In this document: one piece after another, positions 52,670 through 63,620 of the stretch
Layout: each line of letters opens with the position of its first letter
Numbering within the stretch: position 1 is the stretch's first letter
Source of the DNA: Bacillus sp. ISL-51
GTDB lineage: Bacteria > Bacillota > Bacilli > Bacillales > Bacillaceae
Direction of reading: 5' to 3'
Assembly (NCBI RefSeq): GCF_018613535.1
Contig: NZ_JAGGQB010000005.1
Coordinates: 558,001 to 622,000, forward strand
DNA: 64,000 nt
Notes under the pieces: model-generated
Seen by the model: the letters and a program-made list of their open reading frames with translations, nothing else
What the model was told of the DNA's origin: nothing
Database searches by the model: none
Program-made: the position numbers and the translations under genes

Positions 52670-55600
52670 TTACAGCGTGAGCACGCGGCCTCCATCGAAG
52701 AAATAGAGCGCACGCCCTTTCACTTTTGTTTTTGTAATTTGTTCAACCGCTTTTGTATAAAGTTCGATTTGTGTTTCATATCTTTTTTTAAGAATCGGAG
52801 CGGCGCCTTCAAATCCGCTGCGGAACTTTCCTTCAATCCGGTCTGTTTTATAGTCAAGCAAATACAGGCCGTCAGCCGTTTCGTACAGACAATCAATAAT
52901 TCCCTGCACCAAGAGCGGTTCTCCCGCTGTTTCAGCATCGGAATAAACCTCATTTGCCGGAAGCGCCATACTGAACGGCACTTCGCGGTCAATCCGTTTC
53001 GCCCGGAGAAGATCTGCCCCGACATCGGTATGGAAGAAATGAACGATTTCTTCTATTTCAATCGCGGCGCGCTGCTCTTCTGTCAGTAATTCCTTTTCAT
53101 AAAGCGACCGGACCGTACGCTCCGCTTCTTCAGCAGTCGGCACATGCGTCATCGGAATGTGCTGCATCACCGTATGCATCGCCGTTCCTTTTTCGGCGGC
53201 GGTCAGCCCTTTTTTCATCATAAAGCGCGGGCGCCTGTATAACAAACTGTCTCCAGACGGTTTTATAAGGGAGCGGCCGCTGTATTCATCCTCGTATTCT
53301 TGCTTTCGCTTCAATTCAGAAACAGACTGCTTCGTCCGGATGGCTGTCAGCTTTTGATACGGGTACTCCCATTCAAGTAAGCTTTGCGCCTGTTCAGCAA
53401 ATGAAAACGAACCTTGGACAGGCTCCCCTTGTTTGATCGCTTCCAGACGCGCGCTTTTTTCTTCCGCGCGTTCTTCAATATCATCATTAAGCAAGTCACT
53501 TTGCTGAAGCATGCGAATGAGAAAACGTGACGAATCTTGCGCAATGTCCCCCGGAGCCGCAAGCCCCGGCGCTCTAAACGACTCCATATCACGGTGGCGA
53601 ATGAGCGCCGGGCCGATAAAGTCCAAATAGGATGCCGCCTGATAACGGTCAAATTCAGGAAGAAGCCAGTCCGTTTGAGCAGCTTGGCCTTGCCATTTTG
53701 CCAGCTGTTTTTCACGATTTTTGCAGGAACCGACGAGAAACAGCTTTTCCTTCGCTCTCGTCAGCGCCACATACAGAACACGCAGCTCTTCTGATAACAG
53801 CTCTCTGCGCATTTTTTTCTTCATCGCAATAAGCGGAAGCGTCGGATAGCTGATCCTAAGCTCCGGGTGAATATATTTCGTGCCGAAGCCAAGCTCTTTA
53901 TCAAGCAAGTATGATTTGTTGAGATCCATCATATTAAAGTTTCTGCCGAGTCCCGCAGCGAAGACGACAGGGAATTCAAGCCCTTTGCTGCTGTGGATCG
54001 TCATCAGCCGAACGACATCCTCCTGCTCGCTGAGCGAGCGCGCCGTCCCCAGATCATCCCCGCGCTCCTGCATACGTTCAATAAAGCGGAGAAAGCGGAA
54101 TAAACCGCGGAATGCCGTCGCTTCATAAGAACGCGCCCTGTCATACAAGACGCGTAAATTGGCTTGGCGCTGCTTTCCGCCCGGCATGCCGCCGACATAA
54201 TCAAAGTATCCTGTGTCGCGGTACACTTCCCAAATAAGCTCGGACACTGAGTGATTCGTAGAAAATGACCGCCACTTTTGCAGGTCGGAAGCAAATTTTC
54301 TCAGTTTTTGATACAGCTCATCGTGTCGGTCTCCGCTTGCCAAATATGCCTTCATCGCTTCATAATACGGTGCTTTTTTATGTTCCAGGCGAATCAGCGC
54401 AAGCTCGTTTTCATCACAGCCGACGATAGGCGAGCGCAGAACGGAAGCTAGCGGAATATCCTGATACGGATTATCAATCACCTTTAAGACAGAAAGTGCA
54501 GACGCCACCTCAACGGCTTCAAAATAACCTGACGTCAAATTGGCGTAAACCGGAATGCCTTGGTTTTTCAGCTCCTCCATGATTTGAGGGGCCCACGGCA
54601 TGGAACGCAGCAAGATGACAATATCCCGGTATTGGATGTTTCGGTGTGTTTTTGTTTTTCCGTCATACACCTTAAACGGTGATGAGACGAGCCGGCGAAT
54701 CTCCTTCGCCATTGCTTTCGCTTCAAGCTGCACCGTTTCAAAATCTTCGGCGCCCTCGGCACTTTCTGAATCATCAGCGCTGTCAATCAGCAGCAGCTCC
54801 GTTTTCGTCTCTTCATTCGGCGGATACGATGCCCCAAGTTTCAGTTCCGCCTGCTCATCGTAATCCACCTCGCCGATTTTGCCGCCCATCAGCTGCTTAA
54901 ACAAGAAATTGGTGCTGTCCAAAATATCGGATCTGCTCCGGAAATTTTGGTTAAGATCAATTTTCAGTCCCGCGCCTTCCCCATGTTCCGTAAACCGTTT
55001 ATATTTTCCGAGGAACAGAAGCGGCTCGGCCAGTCTGAAACGGTAGATTGATTGCTTCACATCCCCTACCATAAACAGGTTTCCCGACTCTTCAGGCCCG
55101 CTTTTGACAAGCTGCAAAATCGATTCCTGCACAAGATTGGTATCTTGATATTCATCAACAAGCACTTCATGAAACTGCTCTTGGTAATATGCGGCGGCTT
55201 CACTTGCCGTCCGTTCCCCTTTTTCATTCACGTCAGATAAAATAGCCAGACAATAATGTTCCAAATCCGAAAAATCAATGATCGATTTCTCTTGTTTTGC
55301 CGCTTCAAATCGTTTTCCGTACGAAATCACGAGCTGAACGAGAGTTTCAATGACAGGTTTCATGTCTTGTAAACTCTTCATATGCTCCACTGGGCTTCTT
55401 GTAAAATAGTCGGTTTTTAATTTTTCGATCAGTTTTTTCGCACCGTTTCGTAAATCAGTCGCTTCCTCTAAAAGCGCCTTGTCAAATTCGTCCCCTTTTA
55501 CCGCCTTTGCGCGCTTGAATGTCACAGCGGGAACCCGTTTATACAGCTCCGTAAAGTCATGCCGGCAGCTGATCAGCTCCTCTACCTGCGCAAGATCATC

Positions 55601-56374
55601 GAGAAAATTGTCAGCGCGCGGCGCGGGTCCGCCTGGTGCTTTTGTAAGCTCAAGCGCCCGCTCGAGCTTTTGCTTTGCCCCGTCCAGCGCCATCGCGGCA
55701 TCCTCGCTCACATACGCGTAAAACGGCAGCTCTTCAATCCGGCTTCCTTCAGTCACATCATACAGATGAACAAAGCTTTTCAGCCATGCTTCCGGGTCAG
55801 GATGCGAACGGGAATATTCGTACACCTGCTTGACGAGAGCTTGAAGATCCAAATCATGGCGGTCCGTCGTATATCTGTCGACAAGCTCAAAAAACGCCTG
55901 GTCTCCCTTTGCATATTCGTCCTCAAACAGTTCATCAAGCACTTCGTCTCCGAGCAGTTCGCCTTCCGTCTGGTCAGCCATCCGAAAACCGGGGTCAAGA
56001 TCGATCATATAATAATATTTTCTCAGTACCTGCAGACAGAAGGAATGCAGCGTCGAGATACTGGCCTTATTTAAAAGGGACAGCTGCCGCCTGATATGCA
56101 GTGATCCGGGCCGCTTGGCCAGCTCTTTGTCCAATGCTTCGGCGATCCGGTGCTTCATCTCCGCCGCGGATGCGTTTGTAAATGTCACCACAAGAAGGCG
56201 GTCTACATCAATCGGATCATCCTCAGCCGTTATTTTTCTGATCATCCGTTCTACAAGCACTGCGGTTTTGCCTGATCCGGCTGCTGCTGCAACAAGGATA
56301 TCGCGGCCGGAAGAAACGATGGCGTTCCATTGGTCCATCGTCCATATGCTGTCTTGCGGTTTAGGAATGTGCAT
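52670..56374 (-). CDS. addA: AddA, helicase-nuclease subunit
   Basis: Encodes 1234 residues. Three ATGs lie in tandem (56380, 56377, 56374); the third is best spaced after AAGGAGG and gives [20 protein letters not shown]. UvrD-type helicase motifs: [17 protein letters not shown] (Walker A), [15 protein letters not shown] (motif II), VKQSIYRFR, and [13 protein letters not shown]. The C-terminal RecB-like nuclease is at about residue 1160 ([26 protein letters not shown]). With AddB it resects double-strand breaks up to Chi. It overlaps addB by 14 bases. Confidence 0.96.
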   Translation of the reverse strand: MHIPKPQDSIWTMDQWNAIVSSGRDILVAAAAGSGKTAVLVERMIRKITAEDDPIDVDRLLVVTFTNASAAEMKHRIAEALDKELAKRPGSLHIRRQLSLLNKASISTLHSFCLQVLRKYYYMIDLDPGFRMADQTEGELLGDEVLDELFEDEYAKGDQAFFELVDRYTTDRHDLDLQALVKQVYEYSRSHPDPEAWLKSFVHLYDVTEGSRIEELPFYAYVSEDAAMALDGAKQKLERALELTKAPGGPAPRADNFLDDLAQVEELISCRHDFTELYKRVPAVTFKRAKAVKGDEFDKALLEEATDLRNGAKKLIEKLKTDYFTRSPVEHMKSLQDMKPVIETLVQLVISYGKRFEAAKQEKSIIDFSDLEHYCLAILSDVNEKGERTASEAAAYYQEQFHEVLVDEYQDTNLVQESILQLVKSGPEESGNLFMVGDVKQSIYRFRLAEPLLFLGKYKRFTEHGEGAGLKIDLNQNFRSRSDILDSTNFLFKQLMGGKIGEVDYDEQAELKLGASYPPNEETKTELLLIDSADDSESAEGAEDFETVQLEAKAMAKEIRRLVSSPFKVYDGKTKTHRNIQYRDIVILLRSMPWAPQIMEELKNQGIPVYANLTSGYFEAVEVASALSVLKVIDNPYQDIPLASVLRSPIVGCDENELALIRLEHKKAPYYEAMKAYLASGDRHDELYQKLRKFASDLQKWRSFSTNHSVSELIWEVYRDTGYFDYVGGMPGGKQRQANLRVLYDRARSYEATAFRGLFRFLRFIERMQERGDDLGTARSLSEQEDVVRLMTIHSSKGLEFPVVFAAGLGRNFNMMDLNKSYLLDKELGFGTKYIHPELRISYPTLPLIAMKKKMRRELLSEELRVLYVALTRAKEKLFLVGSCKNREKQLAKWQGQAAQTDWLLPEFDRYQAASYLDFIGPALIRHRDMESFRAPGLAAPGDIAQDSSRFLIRMLQQSDLLNDDIEERAEEKSARLEAIKQGEPVQGSFSFAEQAQSLLEWEYPYQKLTAIRTKQSVSELKRKQEYEDEYSGRSLIKPSGDSLLYRRPRFMMKKGLTAAEKGTAMHTVMQHIPMTHVPTAEEAERTVRSLYEKELLTEEQRAAIEIEEIVHFFHTDVGADLLRAKRIDREVPFSMALPANEVYSDAETAGEPLLVQGIIDCLYETADGLYLLDYKTDRIEGKFRSGFEGAAPILKKRYETQIELYTKAVEQITKTKVKGRALYFFDGGRVLTL

Positions 56375-59300
56375 CATCATCCGCCTCCTTTTTCAGCCAA
56401 TCGAGTATGGTGCCGTCTTTTTCCGCTTTCAGGCTGCGGTATTCGTTTTCCTCCAGTGATTCATCAAACTGGCACACGGATTTAAACGCGCAGAAAGTAC
56501 AAGGAGTCTTATCCTTCAGCTTATACGGGGTGATGGACACAAGTCCGTCTGTAATCGCCTCGCCCGCCTGCTGAAATGTCCGCCTCACATGTTCTGTCAG
56601 CAGATGAAAATCCCGTTCCCCGACTGCCGCGGAATCAGACCTTAAAGAACCGTCCTTTTTCAAACCGGCATTGACAATATTCGATCGCCCTTCCTCCAAT
56701 GTCGTATCCATCAGGCGGATCGCCTCCTGATCACCGAGCAAAAGGCCTTTCATTTTAAATTTCTTAAATATTTCTTGCTCGATTTCATCAAGTCCGAGCG
56801 GCAGATTCGCTTGAATCATCGGATCGTGGATATGAAAATACAGCACTCCGGCCGGCGTCGCCTTCATACCGAGCCAATCGGCCGAATGTGTGATCGACAA
56901 ATCAAGATAGGTGAGCATTTGCAGAGCGAGACCGTAATACACTTCCGCCAAATCAAGGCCTTTGTCGCTCGATTTATAATCAACGATTCTCAGCAGAAGG
57001 CCTTTTGAGCTTTCCGCTTTATCGACGCGGTCAATCCGTCCGACAAGTTCCATCGTACATCCGTTTTTCAAAGTGAAGGTGAGCGGAGGCAGCGGGCCGT
57101 TCCCTCCAAAACCGAGCTCAAGCCCGATCGGCACAAAGCCGCTCGCCTTCGCATGTTCGCTTAATATGCCTGAAACGCGTGTGACGATTTTCTGCAGCTT
57201 TTCTTTTACATAAAAATGCCTGTTTGAACTGAGCAAAATCTCTTTTTGAAGCTTCGGCGCAAGCCGTTCTACCGCGTCATAGGAGAAATTCCGGCACTGA
57301 TCCTTCGTTAAGTCGCGCCAATCCAGATTTTGTTCGCGCAGACGGTCTGAAATCAGCTTCAGGCTGGAATGAAACAGCTGTCCGATATCCGGCGCTTCCA
57401 GCTTAAAAAACTGCCGCTCCTTTAATTGCAGTCCGTGGGATGCAAAATGGGAAAACTGGCAGGCGTTAAATGCTTCCATCCGTGATACGCTTCCTTTAAT
57501 ATGCTCTCCGTAAAGCTGGCGCGAAACGGGCCGTTCAAGCCGTTTGGCGTCATTGCGGAAAAACAGGCTGGAGAACAGCTTTTTTGCGCTCCGGTTGTCA
57601 GGCCCGTTTATCAGCACATTGTATGCGCTCCACCACACGTCACTGATCTCATACTCTCTTGACCATAATCGGAGCTGGCTTGCTGTATACGTTCGCGCCA
57701 CCTGTTTATTGACAAGGTAATGAAGCTGCTCCTCTTCACTCACCTGCTCGGGATCACCCGCTGACAGCTTTTCCTGATGTTCCGGGAAAAGATCGCCGAG
57801 CCTGTTCACCACGATTGACGGCAGGAGCGTCTTTCCTTCCGCGTCGGCAATCGGGTACGACACGTAAAGACGGTCAGAAGGGCTTGAAAGCGCCATATAG
57901 ATCAGAAAATGCTCATCAAGGAGACGCTCGCGGCCTGCGGAAGACAGCTCCACACCGATCGTTTTCAGCCACTCCCGGTCGTCATCAGACAAAACGCCGC
58001 TTTCATCCGGCCGCGCGGGAAGGACGCCGTCGTTCGCTCCGATGACAAAAGTGCAGGACGCACCGTAAATTCTTGACAAATCCATATTACCTACAAACAC
58101 TTGGTCGAGCGCAGGGGGAATCAAAGAAAAATTGAGCGATTCCACTCCCGTTTCAAGCATTTGCTGAAACAGCGCCAAAGACATTTCATCTTCACCCATC
58201 ATGCCGGCAAACTCCTCGAGAAGCTGAATGACGGCATCCCAGGCCTGGCTGTGCTGCTGCGCTTCAATGATGTTTCCGGTCTCTTCCGCCCGCTGCCGTT
58301 TGCGGTCGAGTTTTAACGGAACATCGGTTTCCTCTAAATAGAGATACAGAGCTTCCGCCATGCTTTGTACCGTTTTTGCTTTTTTCAGCCGTTTTTGGAG
58401 CTGAAAAAGCGGCGCGGCAATCCATTCCTTCGTTTCGTTCAGCATATTCTCGGTCTCAATTTCTTGATCCGTTTGCGCAAACTCCTCATCCAGCGATACG
58501 AAGCGCCTGTAGGTAAAACGCTCTCCGTTCGTCCAGCGCTCGCCCTTAATTCCATAGGCGATACAATAGTTTTCCAGCTGGTCGACTTGCTCTCTCATCT
58601 TCTGCTCCGGCTGATCGAGAGGGAATAGCAGTTCGGTTTTCGCGCAGCGAAACACCGCTTCATATCTCCAATTTCCCTTCACCACATCCAAGCTGGAGCG
58701 GATAAACTCAATGAGCGGGTGATGCTGCATAGAAGCTTTTCCGTCAATAAAATAAGGAAGCTCGTAATCTGCGAACACTTCTTTCAGCATATCTTTATAA
58801 TCTTCCGGCTGTCGGATGAGAATGGCCATATCTCTGTACCGATACCCTCTGTCCCTGACAAGTGAATGAATTTCCCGGGCAATACCCTCCAGCTCCGCTC
58901 TTCTGTTTTGCGCTTGCATGACGGTAAAAGCCTCCTGCCCGTTTACAAACGGACGGGCCGGCCGCACGTCATATTGCGCTTCGGTGTGGGCAAGCTCAGG
59001 CGCATGCTTATGTCTTTTTGTACCATGCAGTTCTTTGCAGGAAATATCAGCGTTCAGTTCCTTTGCCGTCTGGTAAAGCTTATAATATGTGCTGCCCGTC
59101 ATTCTGAACAAATCCAGCTCATCAGGCACGCGTTCTGCCGAAGGCTTGTCCGCAGTCAATGAAAATGTCACATGATCAGCCTGCGTGATCAGCTGTTCCA
59201 GCACTCTGAATTCCTGCGGCGTAAATTGGTAAAAGCCGTCCACATAAACACGGGCGCCTTTTATATCATCCGCCAAAGGGATCTGCTGAGCGAGCAGCGT

Positions 59301-59861
59301 CAAATAATCCTCTGAATGCAAATATTGGCCGTCAAGACTTCTTTCCATCTGCTGATATAAGATCCCTAAGTCATGCAGCTTTTCAGCCAGCATCCGCTCT
59401 CCGCGATATTCAGACGACGTTCCGCTCTCTGCCATTCGGCGGATATCGGCAGGCTCAAGACAGTAGCGTTTAAACTCAGTCAGCATCCGTTCCACCTGCT
59501 CAGTGAACCCGCTTTTATCACTTGCCTTTTGATATACTTTGAAATCGTGCTTATATTCTTCAATCAGCTTTCTCAAAAGCATTTGCACGCCTGTCGTCGT
59601 CACAAACGGGCGGTTCATTCCCCCGGTATGCTGAAGCACACGCCATGCCAAACGTGAAAAGCTGAAAACTTGAGCGCGTATCATACCGCCGATATCAGGC
59701 GTTTTAGCAAGCTCATATTCCATTAAAAACGTCATTTGATCCGGGACTAGAAAAATGATCGGCTTCCCGAACGGCTCCCGGCGCAGTTCATCTTGAATGC
59801 TGTCGATAATCAGCCTCGTTTTCCCACTCCCGGATCTGCCTACTAAAAACTCAACACCCAA
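56361..59861 (-). CDS. addB: AddB, nuclease and Chi-recognition subunit
   Basis: Encodes 1166 residues from a TTG start at 59861 ([19 protein letters not shown]). Walker A GRSGSGKT is near residue 12; the helicase-like core is degenerate and thought to recognise Chi. The C-terminal nuclease shows [27 protein letters not shown] near residue 960. The iron-sulfur cysteines are in FNACQFSHF (near 800) and [13 protein letters not shown] (three cysteines near 1120). First gene of the addBA unit. Confidence 0.96.
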   Translation of the reverse strand: MGVEFLVGRSGSGKTRLIIDSIQDELRREPFGKPIIFLVPDQMTFLMEYELAKTPDIGGMIRAQVFSFSRLAWRVLQHTGGMNRPFVTTTGVQMLLRKLIEEYKHDFKVYQKASDKSGFTEQVERMLTEFKRYCLEPADIRRMAESGTSSEYRGERMLAEKLHDLGILYQQMERSLDGQYLHSEDYLTLLAQQIPLADDIKGARVYVDGFYQFTPQEFRVLEQLITQADHVTFSLTADKPSAERVPDELDLFRMTGSTYYKLYQTAKELNADISCKELHGTKRHKHAPELAHTEAQYDVRPARPFVNGQEAFTVMQAQNRRAELEGIAREIHSLVRDRGYRYRDMAILIRQPEDYKDMLKEVFADYELPYFIDGKASMQHHPLIEFIRSSLDVVKGNWRYEAVFRCAKTELLFPLDQPEQKMREQVDQLENYCIAYGIKGERWTNGERFTYRRFVSLDEEFAQTDQEIETENMLNETKEWIAAPLFQLQKRLKKAKTVQSMAEALYLYLEETDVPLKLDRKRQRAEETGNIIEAQQHSQAWDAVIQLLEEFAGMMGEDEMSLALFQQMLETGVESLNFSLIPPALDQVFVGNMDLSRIYGASCTFVIGANDGVLPARPDESGVLSDDDREWLKTIGVELSSAGRERLLDEHFLIYMALSSPSDRLYVSYPIADAEGKTLLPSIVVNRLGDLFPEHQEKLSAGDPEQVSEEEQLHYLVNKQVARTYTASQLRLWSREYEISDVWWSAYNVLINGPDNRSAKKLFSSLFFRNDAKRLERPVSRQLYGEHIKGSVSRMEAFNACQFSHFASHGLQLKERQFFKLEAPDIGQLFHSSLKLISDRLREQNLDWRDLTKDQCRNFSYDAVERLAPKLQKEILLSSNRHFYVKEKLQKIVTRVSGILSEHAKASGFVPIGLELGFGGNGPLPPLTFTLKNGCTMELVGRIDRVDKAESSKGLLLRIVDYKSSDKGLDLAEVYYGLALQMLTYLDLSITHSADWLGMKATPAGVLYFHIHDPMIQANLPLGLDEIEQEIFKKFKMKGLLLGDQEAIRLMDTTLEEGRSNIVNAGLKKDGSLRSDSAAVGERDFHLLTEHVRRTFQQAGEAITDGLVSITPYKLKDKTPCTFCAFKSVCQFDESLEENEYRSLKAEKDGTILDWLKKEADDDAHS

Positions 59862-59893
59862 ATTAGAAGACCCCTCTCTTTTTATCTCTCTAC

Positions 59894-59923
59894 ATTTTAT
59901 CGAAAGTTGACGAAAATGACCAA
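59894..59923 (-). promoter_or_regulatory. Candidate SigmaA promoter of addBA
   Basis: On the minus strand -35 TTGGTC (59918-59923) and -10 TAAAAT (59894-59899) are 18 bases apart, about 35 bases upstream of addB. Confidence 0.55.
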
Positions 59924-60004
59924 TCTGATCTGCTGGTAAAAACGGGATGCTTGTTTTAAAAAGGCCGATGTTTGTCCAGCATAAAAAGAAAAAGGATTAT
60001 ACAT

Positions 60005-60715
60005 ATGTCAGAATATCCCGAAGTCATTATACGAACCGCCCTTTCATTCAGTATTCTTTTTATCGGCGCCCGTTTACTCGGAAAACAAACCATTTCACAA
60101 ATGACACTCTTTGATTTCATTGCAGCCATCTCGCTCGGCGCCATTACGGCAAATTTATCGTTTAATACAAAGCTGCCGATTCATTATACTGTCATTGCTT
60201 ATACCATCTTTGTGATGATCATTTACGGCGTCGCATATTTTTCTATGAAAAACAGAGCCGTCAGAGGCTTCTTCGCAGGAAAACCGACCATTGTTATTCA
60301 AAACGGCAAAATACTCGAAAACAACATGAAAACAATGCGTTATACCATCGACTATCTAAACCAGCAGCTGCGTGAAAAAGATATATTTGACGTTTCTCAA
60401 GTCCAAACCGCCATAATCGAAACGAACGGAAGCATGTCTGTTGAAAAAAAACCGGAATATGCGGCCGTCACAAGACAAGACCTCGGCATTTCCGCCAAAC
60501 AGGAAAAAAACTTTGCGGTAGAGCTCGTCATGGACGGAGAACTGGTCACAAAGAACTTGAAAGAAAACCACGTGTCGGAAACATGGCTGAGAGAAGAGCT
60601 GAACAAGAGGCAGCTTAAGGTGAGTGACGTCGTATACGCTGTCCGGGGAAGCAATGGCCGCCTGTTCATCGATACGTACGATGACCATATTACATCACCC
60701 CTCGATCAGGAATAA
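60005..60715 (+). CDS. DUF421-family (YetF/YcaP-like) membrane protein
   Basis: Encodes 236 residues from the ATG at 60005, nine or so bases after AAAAAGGA; an earlier in-frame ATG lacks a ribosome site. Three hydrophobic segments (about residues 8-27, 40-55 and 58-78) precede two cytoplasmic beta-rich DUF421 units. Motifs RLLGKQTISQMTLFDFIAAISLGAI and GKPTIVIQNGKILENNMKTMRYTIDYLNQQLREKDIFDVSQVQTAIIETNG are typical. Bacillus has several paralogues, some induced in sporulation or needed for spore-membrane fluidity. Divergent from addB. Confidence 0.85.
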   Translation: MSEYPEVIIRTALSFSILFIGARLLGKQTISQMTLFDFIAAISLGAITANLSFNTKLPIHYTVIAYTIFVMIIYGVAYFSMKNRAVRGFFAGKPTIVIQNGKILENNMKTMRYTIDYLNQQLREKDIFDVSQVQTAIIETNGSMSVEKKPEYAAVTRQDLGISAKQEKNFAVELVMDGELVTKNLKENHVSETWLREELNKRQLKVSDVVYAVRGSNGRLFIDTYDDHITSPLDQE

Positions 60716-60779
60716 GCGATGATATCCGCACATGTCACGGTATGTGATCGTATACTGTATAAAAAACGGGGGTGGGTCC

Positions 60780-61265
60780 ATGTACGACAATTATTTTCCT
60801 TGCACAGCCGTATACAGAGACGACTCTGTTCTCATAAAAGACCTTATAAAATCGATTAACGGAGAATACAGCGCCGTTATTTGCTATTCGATCCTGGCCG
60901 AGAAAGCGCCGACCGCAGAAATCAGAAAACAAATCGAACACATCAGAGAGGAAGAAGTGCGCCATCTTCATGCCTTTTCTTCACTGTATACATCGATTAC
61001 CGGTAAACACTTGACGCCCAAACAAACGGAGCATTGTCCGCATTTATATAAAGACGGGCTGAAGGCGGCTTTCTTCGACGAACAAAGAACGGCTGATTTT
61101 TATCTGCACGCAGCCGACAGATCCTCAAACCTTGAGGCGACGCAATTATTTGCGCGCACGGCTCAAGACGAGCAGCGTCATGCCGTCTGGTTTTTATATG
61201 ATATGATACATCTCCCCTGCCATCACCCGGCAGGTTTGACTTCGAATTCGCCGGGAAAAGGATAA
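60780..61265 (+). CDS. yhjR: YhjR, ferritin-like/rubrerythrin-type diiron protein
   Basis: Encodes 161 residues from the ATG at 60780, after CGGGGGTGG. A four-helix bundle is suggested with metal-ligand pattern E...(E)xxH: GEYSAVICYSILAEKAP, IREEEVRHLHAFSSLY, EQRTADFYLHAADRSS and TAQDEQRHAVWFLYDM. It lies 31 bases before yhjQ, a Cys-rich copper-type protein, and the pair is also adjacent in B. subtilis, near addAB. It may act as a peroxide-scavenging or metal-handling protein in spores; not shown. Confidence 0.82.
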   Translation: MYDNYFPCTAVYRDDSVLIKDLIKSINGEYSAVICYSILAEKAPTAEIRKQIEHIREEEVRHLHAFSSLYTSITGKHLTPKQTEHCPHLYKDGLKAAFFDEQRTADFYLHAADRSSNLEATQLFARTAQDEQRHAVWFLYDMIHLPCHHPAGLTSNSPGKG

Positions 61266-61296
61266 CCATCCTGACATATGCGGGGAGGTTATCCAA

Positions 61297-61629
61297 ATGG
61301 TACAATTGCAAAATTCGCAAGCCTGTCTTGAGGCATGCATCAGCTGTATGGAGGCTTGCAACAGATGTTTTAATCAGTGTCTGTCAGAACAGAACCATCA
61401 TGAATTAAGCGAATGCATCCGGCTTGACAGAGAATGCGCGGACATGTGCGCGTTTGCCGTAAGAGCAATAGAAGCAGAAAGCCCGTTTGCAGCCGAAATT
61501 TGTGCGCTCTGCGCCGAAATTTGCGAAGCGTGCGCAAAAGAGTGCCAGATGCACGATCATGACCACTGTCAGGCATGCGCAAAAGCATGCTTTACATGTG
61601 CTGAGGCCTGCCGCAAAATGGCAGCCTAG
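61297..61629 (+). CDS. yhjQ: YhjQ, four-helix-bundle copper-storage-type protein
   Basis: Encodes 110 residues with 19 cysteines, arranged in CxxxC steps along four predicted helices (ACLEACISCMEACNRCFNQC, ECIRLDRECADMC, ICALCAEICEACAKEC, CQACAKACFTCAEAC). This matches the Csp/DUF326 copper-storage fold, in which Cys side chains line the bundle and bind many Cu(I) ions. No signal peptide, so cytoplasmic or spore-associated. Good ribosome site GGGGAGG before the ATG. Second gene after yhjR. Confidence 0.87.
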   Translation: MVQLQNSQACLEACISCMEACNRCFNQCLSEQNHHELSECIRLDRECADMCAFAVRAIEAESPFAAEICALCAEICEACAKECQMHDHDHCQACAKACFTCAEACRKMAA

Positions 61630-61634
61630 CGGAA

Positions 61635-61661
61635 AGAGCTCCTGATCAGGGAGCTTTTTTT
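61635..61661 (+). terminator. Terminator after yhjQ
   Basis: AGCTCC (61637-61642) pairs with GGAGCT (61650-61655), with CTGATCAG in the loop, followed by TTTTTT. Confidence 0.85.
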
Positions 61662-61797
61662 ATGTTTACGATAAGAAAAATGAATGGATGACGAGTAATA
61701 ATTAATAATTTATTTATCTTAAAATTTATACTATAGTTGTAGTAAGTTAACGAGCTTAACAATTAAATAGGAACGTTTTAGGAAGAAGGTTTTTTTA

Positions 61798-62955
61798 GTG
61801 AAGAAAGACAAACATCTCCTTACGGATATCTGGTTTATCCTCATAAGTGCGGCAGGGGGGTTTCTTCTTTCGTTTACAGGTATGTCTATCGCATGGATGC
61901 TCGGAACGCTTATGGCGGGCTGCATCCTTTCCATCGTGCGGCCGCGCTGGCTGTTCATGGCGCCCGACAGAAGAGGCATTCACCGCAGATGGCTCGCGTT
62001 AGGACAAATGATTCTCGGAATCGAGCTTGGCCAGAAATTGAACTTGTCCGTACTTTCCGTCTTACGGGAGCATTGGCTGCCGGTGGGAATCATGCTGATT
62101 TTCTCCATTGTCATGGCCCTGTTTTCCGGATATGCGCTCTGGCGCTTCAGCCGGACGGACATGATGACAAGCTTTGTAGGCACGGCTCCCGGCGGTCTGT
62201 CCGCCATGCCCGGCATCGCTCAGGAAGTCGGCGCCAACACAGCCATCGTAAGCCTTATCCAGCTGATCCGCGTCCTCTTGGTCGTCATGACAATTCCGTT
62301 TCTGGTCATTTTCTTATTTGCGAAACAAAGCGGCGGCACTCAGGAAGCCGCAGGAGCAATGACATCGGGAGCCGTAAATGCAGGACTTATTCCCGTCCTG
62401 TTAACAGCCGGGTTTATTTTGGCCGCGTGGCTGGCCAGTAAAGGAGCCAAACTGCTGAAATTTCCGGCTCCGTGGCTGCTCGGCAGCATGATAGGCGTTG
62501 CGGCTGCGCAAATCGGCGTATCCGGTTGGGCCGGAGAAGACATTTTGGCCTGGTGGCCGCCGGAAGCGAATCAGCTGTCTCAGATTTTTCTCGGCGCCAC
62601 GATCGGCTCAAAAATGTATAAAAGTATGTTTACAGGTGTCACAAGGGTGCTTACCGTCGGATTCATTTCCTCAGTCGGATTAATCGCTGCCATGATTCTG
62701 AGCGCGGTGATCGTTTCTAAGCTGACGGGCATTCCGATGATTACATCCGTTCTCGCCTTCGCCCCCGGCGGCATCGCCGAGATGGCGGCAACCTCCATCA
62801 CTCTGCATGAGGATTCGACCTTCGTCGTCGCGGTTCAGGTCATCCGGGTTATTCTTGTCATCGCCATGCTTCCGCCCTTTTACCGGCTGCTGCATCATCT
62901 TTCTCGAGAGGGCCGTTCTGCCGGAAGCAGCGGCCGAATAGAAAGAAGAACCTGA
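61798..62955 (+). CDS. yhjN: YhjN, AbrB-family putative permease
   Basis: Encodes 385 residues from a GTG start at 61798 after AGGAAGAAGG. About ten hydrophobic segments. The family duplication is visible: LTDIWFILISAAGGFLLSFTGMSIAWMLGTLMAG at the start and FPAPWLLGSMIGVAAAQIG in the middle, each followed by LGQMILGIELGQKL or FLGATIGSKMYKS, then TAPGGLSAMPGIAQEVG or FAPGGIAEMAATSITL. Transport substrate unknown. Convergent with the MarR gene; the A/T-rich 150 bases upstream hold its promoter but no clean pair could be fixed. Confidence 0.83.
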   Translation: MKKDKHLLTDIWFILISAAGGFLLSFTGMSIAWMLGTLMAGCILSIVRPRWLFMAPDRRGIHRRWLALGQMILGIELGQKLNLSVLSVLREHWLPVGIMLIFSIVMALFSGYALWRFSRTDMMTSFVGTAPGGLSAMPGIAQEVGANTAIVSLIQLIRVLLVVMTIPFLVIFLFAKQSGGTQEAAGAMTSGAVNAGLIPVLLTAGFILAAWLASKGAKLLKFPAPWLLGSMIGVAAAQIGVSGWAGEDILAWWPPEANQLSQIFLGATIGSKMYKSMFTGVTRVLTVGFISSVGLIAAMILSAVIVSKLTGIPMITSVLAFAPGGIAEMAATSITLHEDSTFVVAVQVIRVILVIAMLPPFYRLLHHLSREGRSAGSSGRIERRT

Positions 62956-62979
62956 TCTGTTAACGGAATGGGCCAAGCA

Positions 62980-63008
62980 AAAAACACGCACATATGATGC
63001 GTGTTTTT
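62980..63008. terminator. Bidirectional terminator between yhjN and the MarR gene
   Basis: AAAAACACGCA (62980-62990 region) and TGCGTGTTTTT (62998-63008) form an eleven-base perfect stem with a seven-base loop. Confidence 0.92.
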
Positions 63009-63533
63009 TTAGTCGGAAAACAGCTTTCCCCCGGCATTGACAAGCCTCCAGTTTTCCGAAAGATCGCGGAACAGCCGTCCAGCAAATAACAGCTCTTCAT
63101 CTGTATAGCGATTCAAAAGCTTCATCAGGCGCTCTTTAATGATTTCGTGATATTCGTGATGCAGGCCGTGCAGCTCTTTCCCGGCAGGCGTCAGGCGGAA
63201 ATAGACTTCCTTTTTATTGTCGCTCAGCCGGGTTCTGCGCAGAAAGCCGGCTTGTAAAAACTTTGCGCAGCTTCTGGAAACAGTCGGTTTTGTTGTCTTC
63301 ATTTTTTCCGCTATCGAAGTGACATTGATCGGCTCATGATCTCCGATACAAGACAATATATGAATTTCCGTCAGGGTCAGCTGAAGTTTTTTGCCGTTTT
63401 CCTCACGGAGTTCGTCCATCCGGCCGGCCAAAGACATTCTGATGTCCTCCTGACACCTCTCCTGCTCGTGAAAGATATCTGTTAATCGTTCAAGAATCAT
63501 CTGTTTTGCATGTTCTAGCTGGCTTGGATCCAA
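63009..63533 (-). CDS. MarR-family transcription regulator
   Basis: Encodes 174 residues. The winged helix-turn-helix occupies about residues 50-125: LTLTEIHILSCIGDHEPINVTSIAEKMKTTKPTVSRSCAKFLQAGFLRRTRLSDNKKEVYFRLTPAGKELH, with the wing at RLSDNKKEVYF. Helices at both ends would form the dimer interface. A promoter bracketed by an inverted repeat lies just upstream, implying autoregulation. The flavin monooxygenase upstream on the same strand may be a co-regulated target. Inducer unknown. Confidence 0.9.
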   Translation of the reverse strand: MDPSQLEHAKQMILERLTDIFHEQERCQEDIRMSLAGRMDELREENGKKLQLTLTEIHILSCIGDHEPINVTSIAEKMKTTKPTVSRSCAKFLQAGFLRRTRLSDNKKEVYFRLTPAGKELHGLHHEYHEIIKERLMKLLNRYTDEELLFAGRLFRDLSENWRLVNAGGKLFSD

Positions 63534-63556
63534 CTGCGGGTCACCCTTCCGTATTC

Positions 63557-63598
63557 ATTGTTTCTTTTACTATATCGTTTTGTTACGAAAGAAACAAT
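63557..63598 (-). promoter_or_regulatory. Promoter of the MarR gene with flanking operator repeat
   Basis: On the minus strand -35 TTGTTT (63592-63597) and -10 TATAGT (63569-63574) are 17 bases apart. An eleven-base inverted repeat, ATTGTTTCTTT (63557-63567) and AAAGAAACAAT (63588-63598), brackets the promoter, one arm over the -35 and the other just past the -10. This is a typical place for an autorepressor to bind. Confidence 0.75.
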
Positions 63599-63620
63599 CG
63601 AATCGGTGCATGAAATGTTA

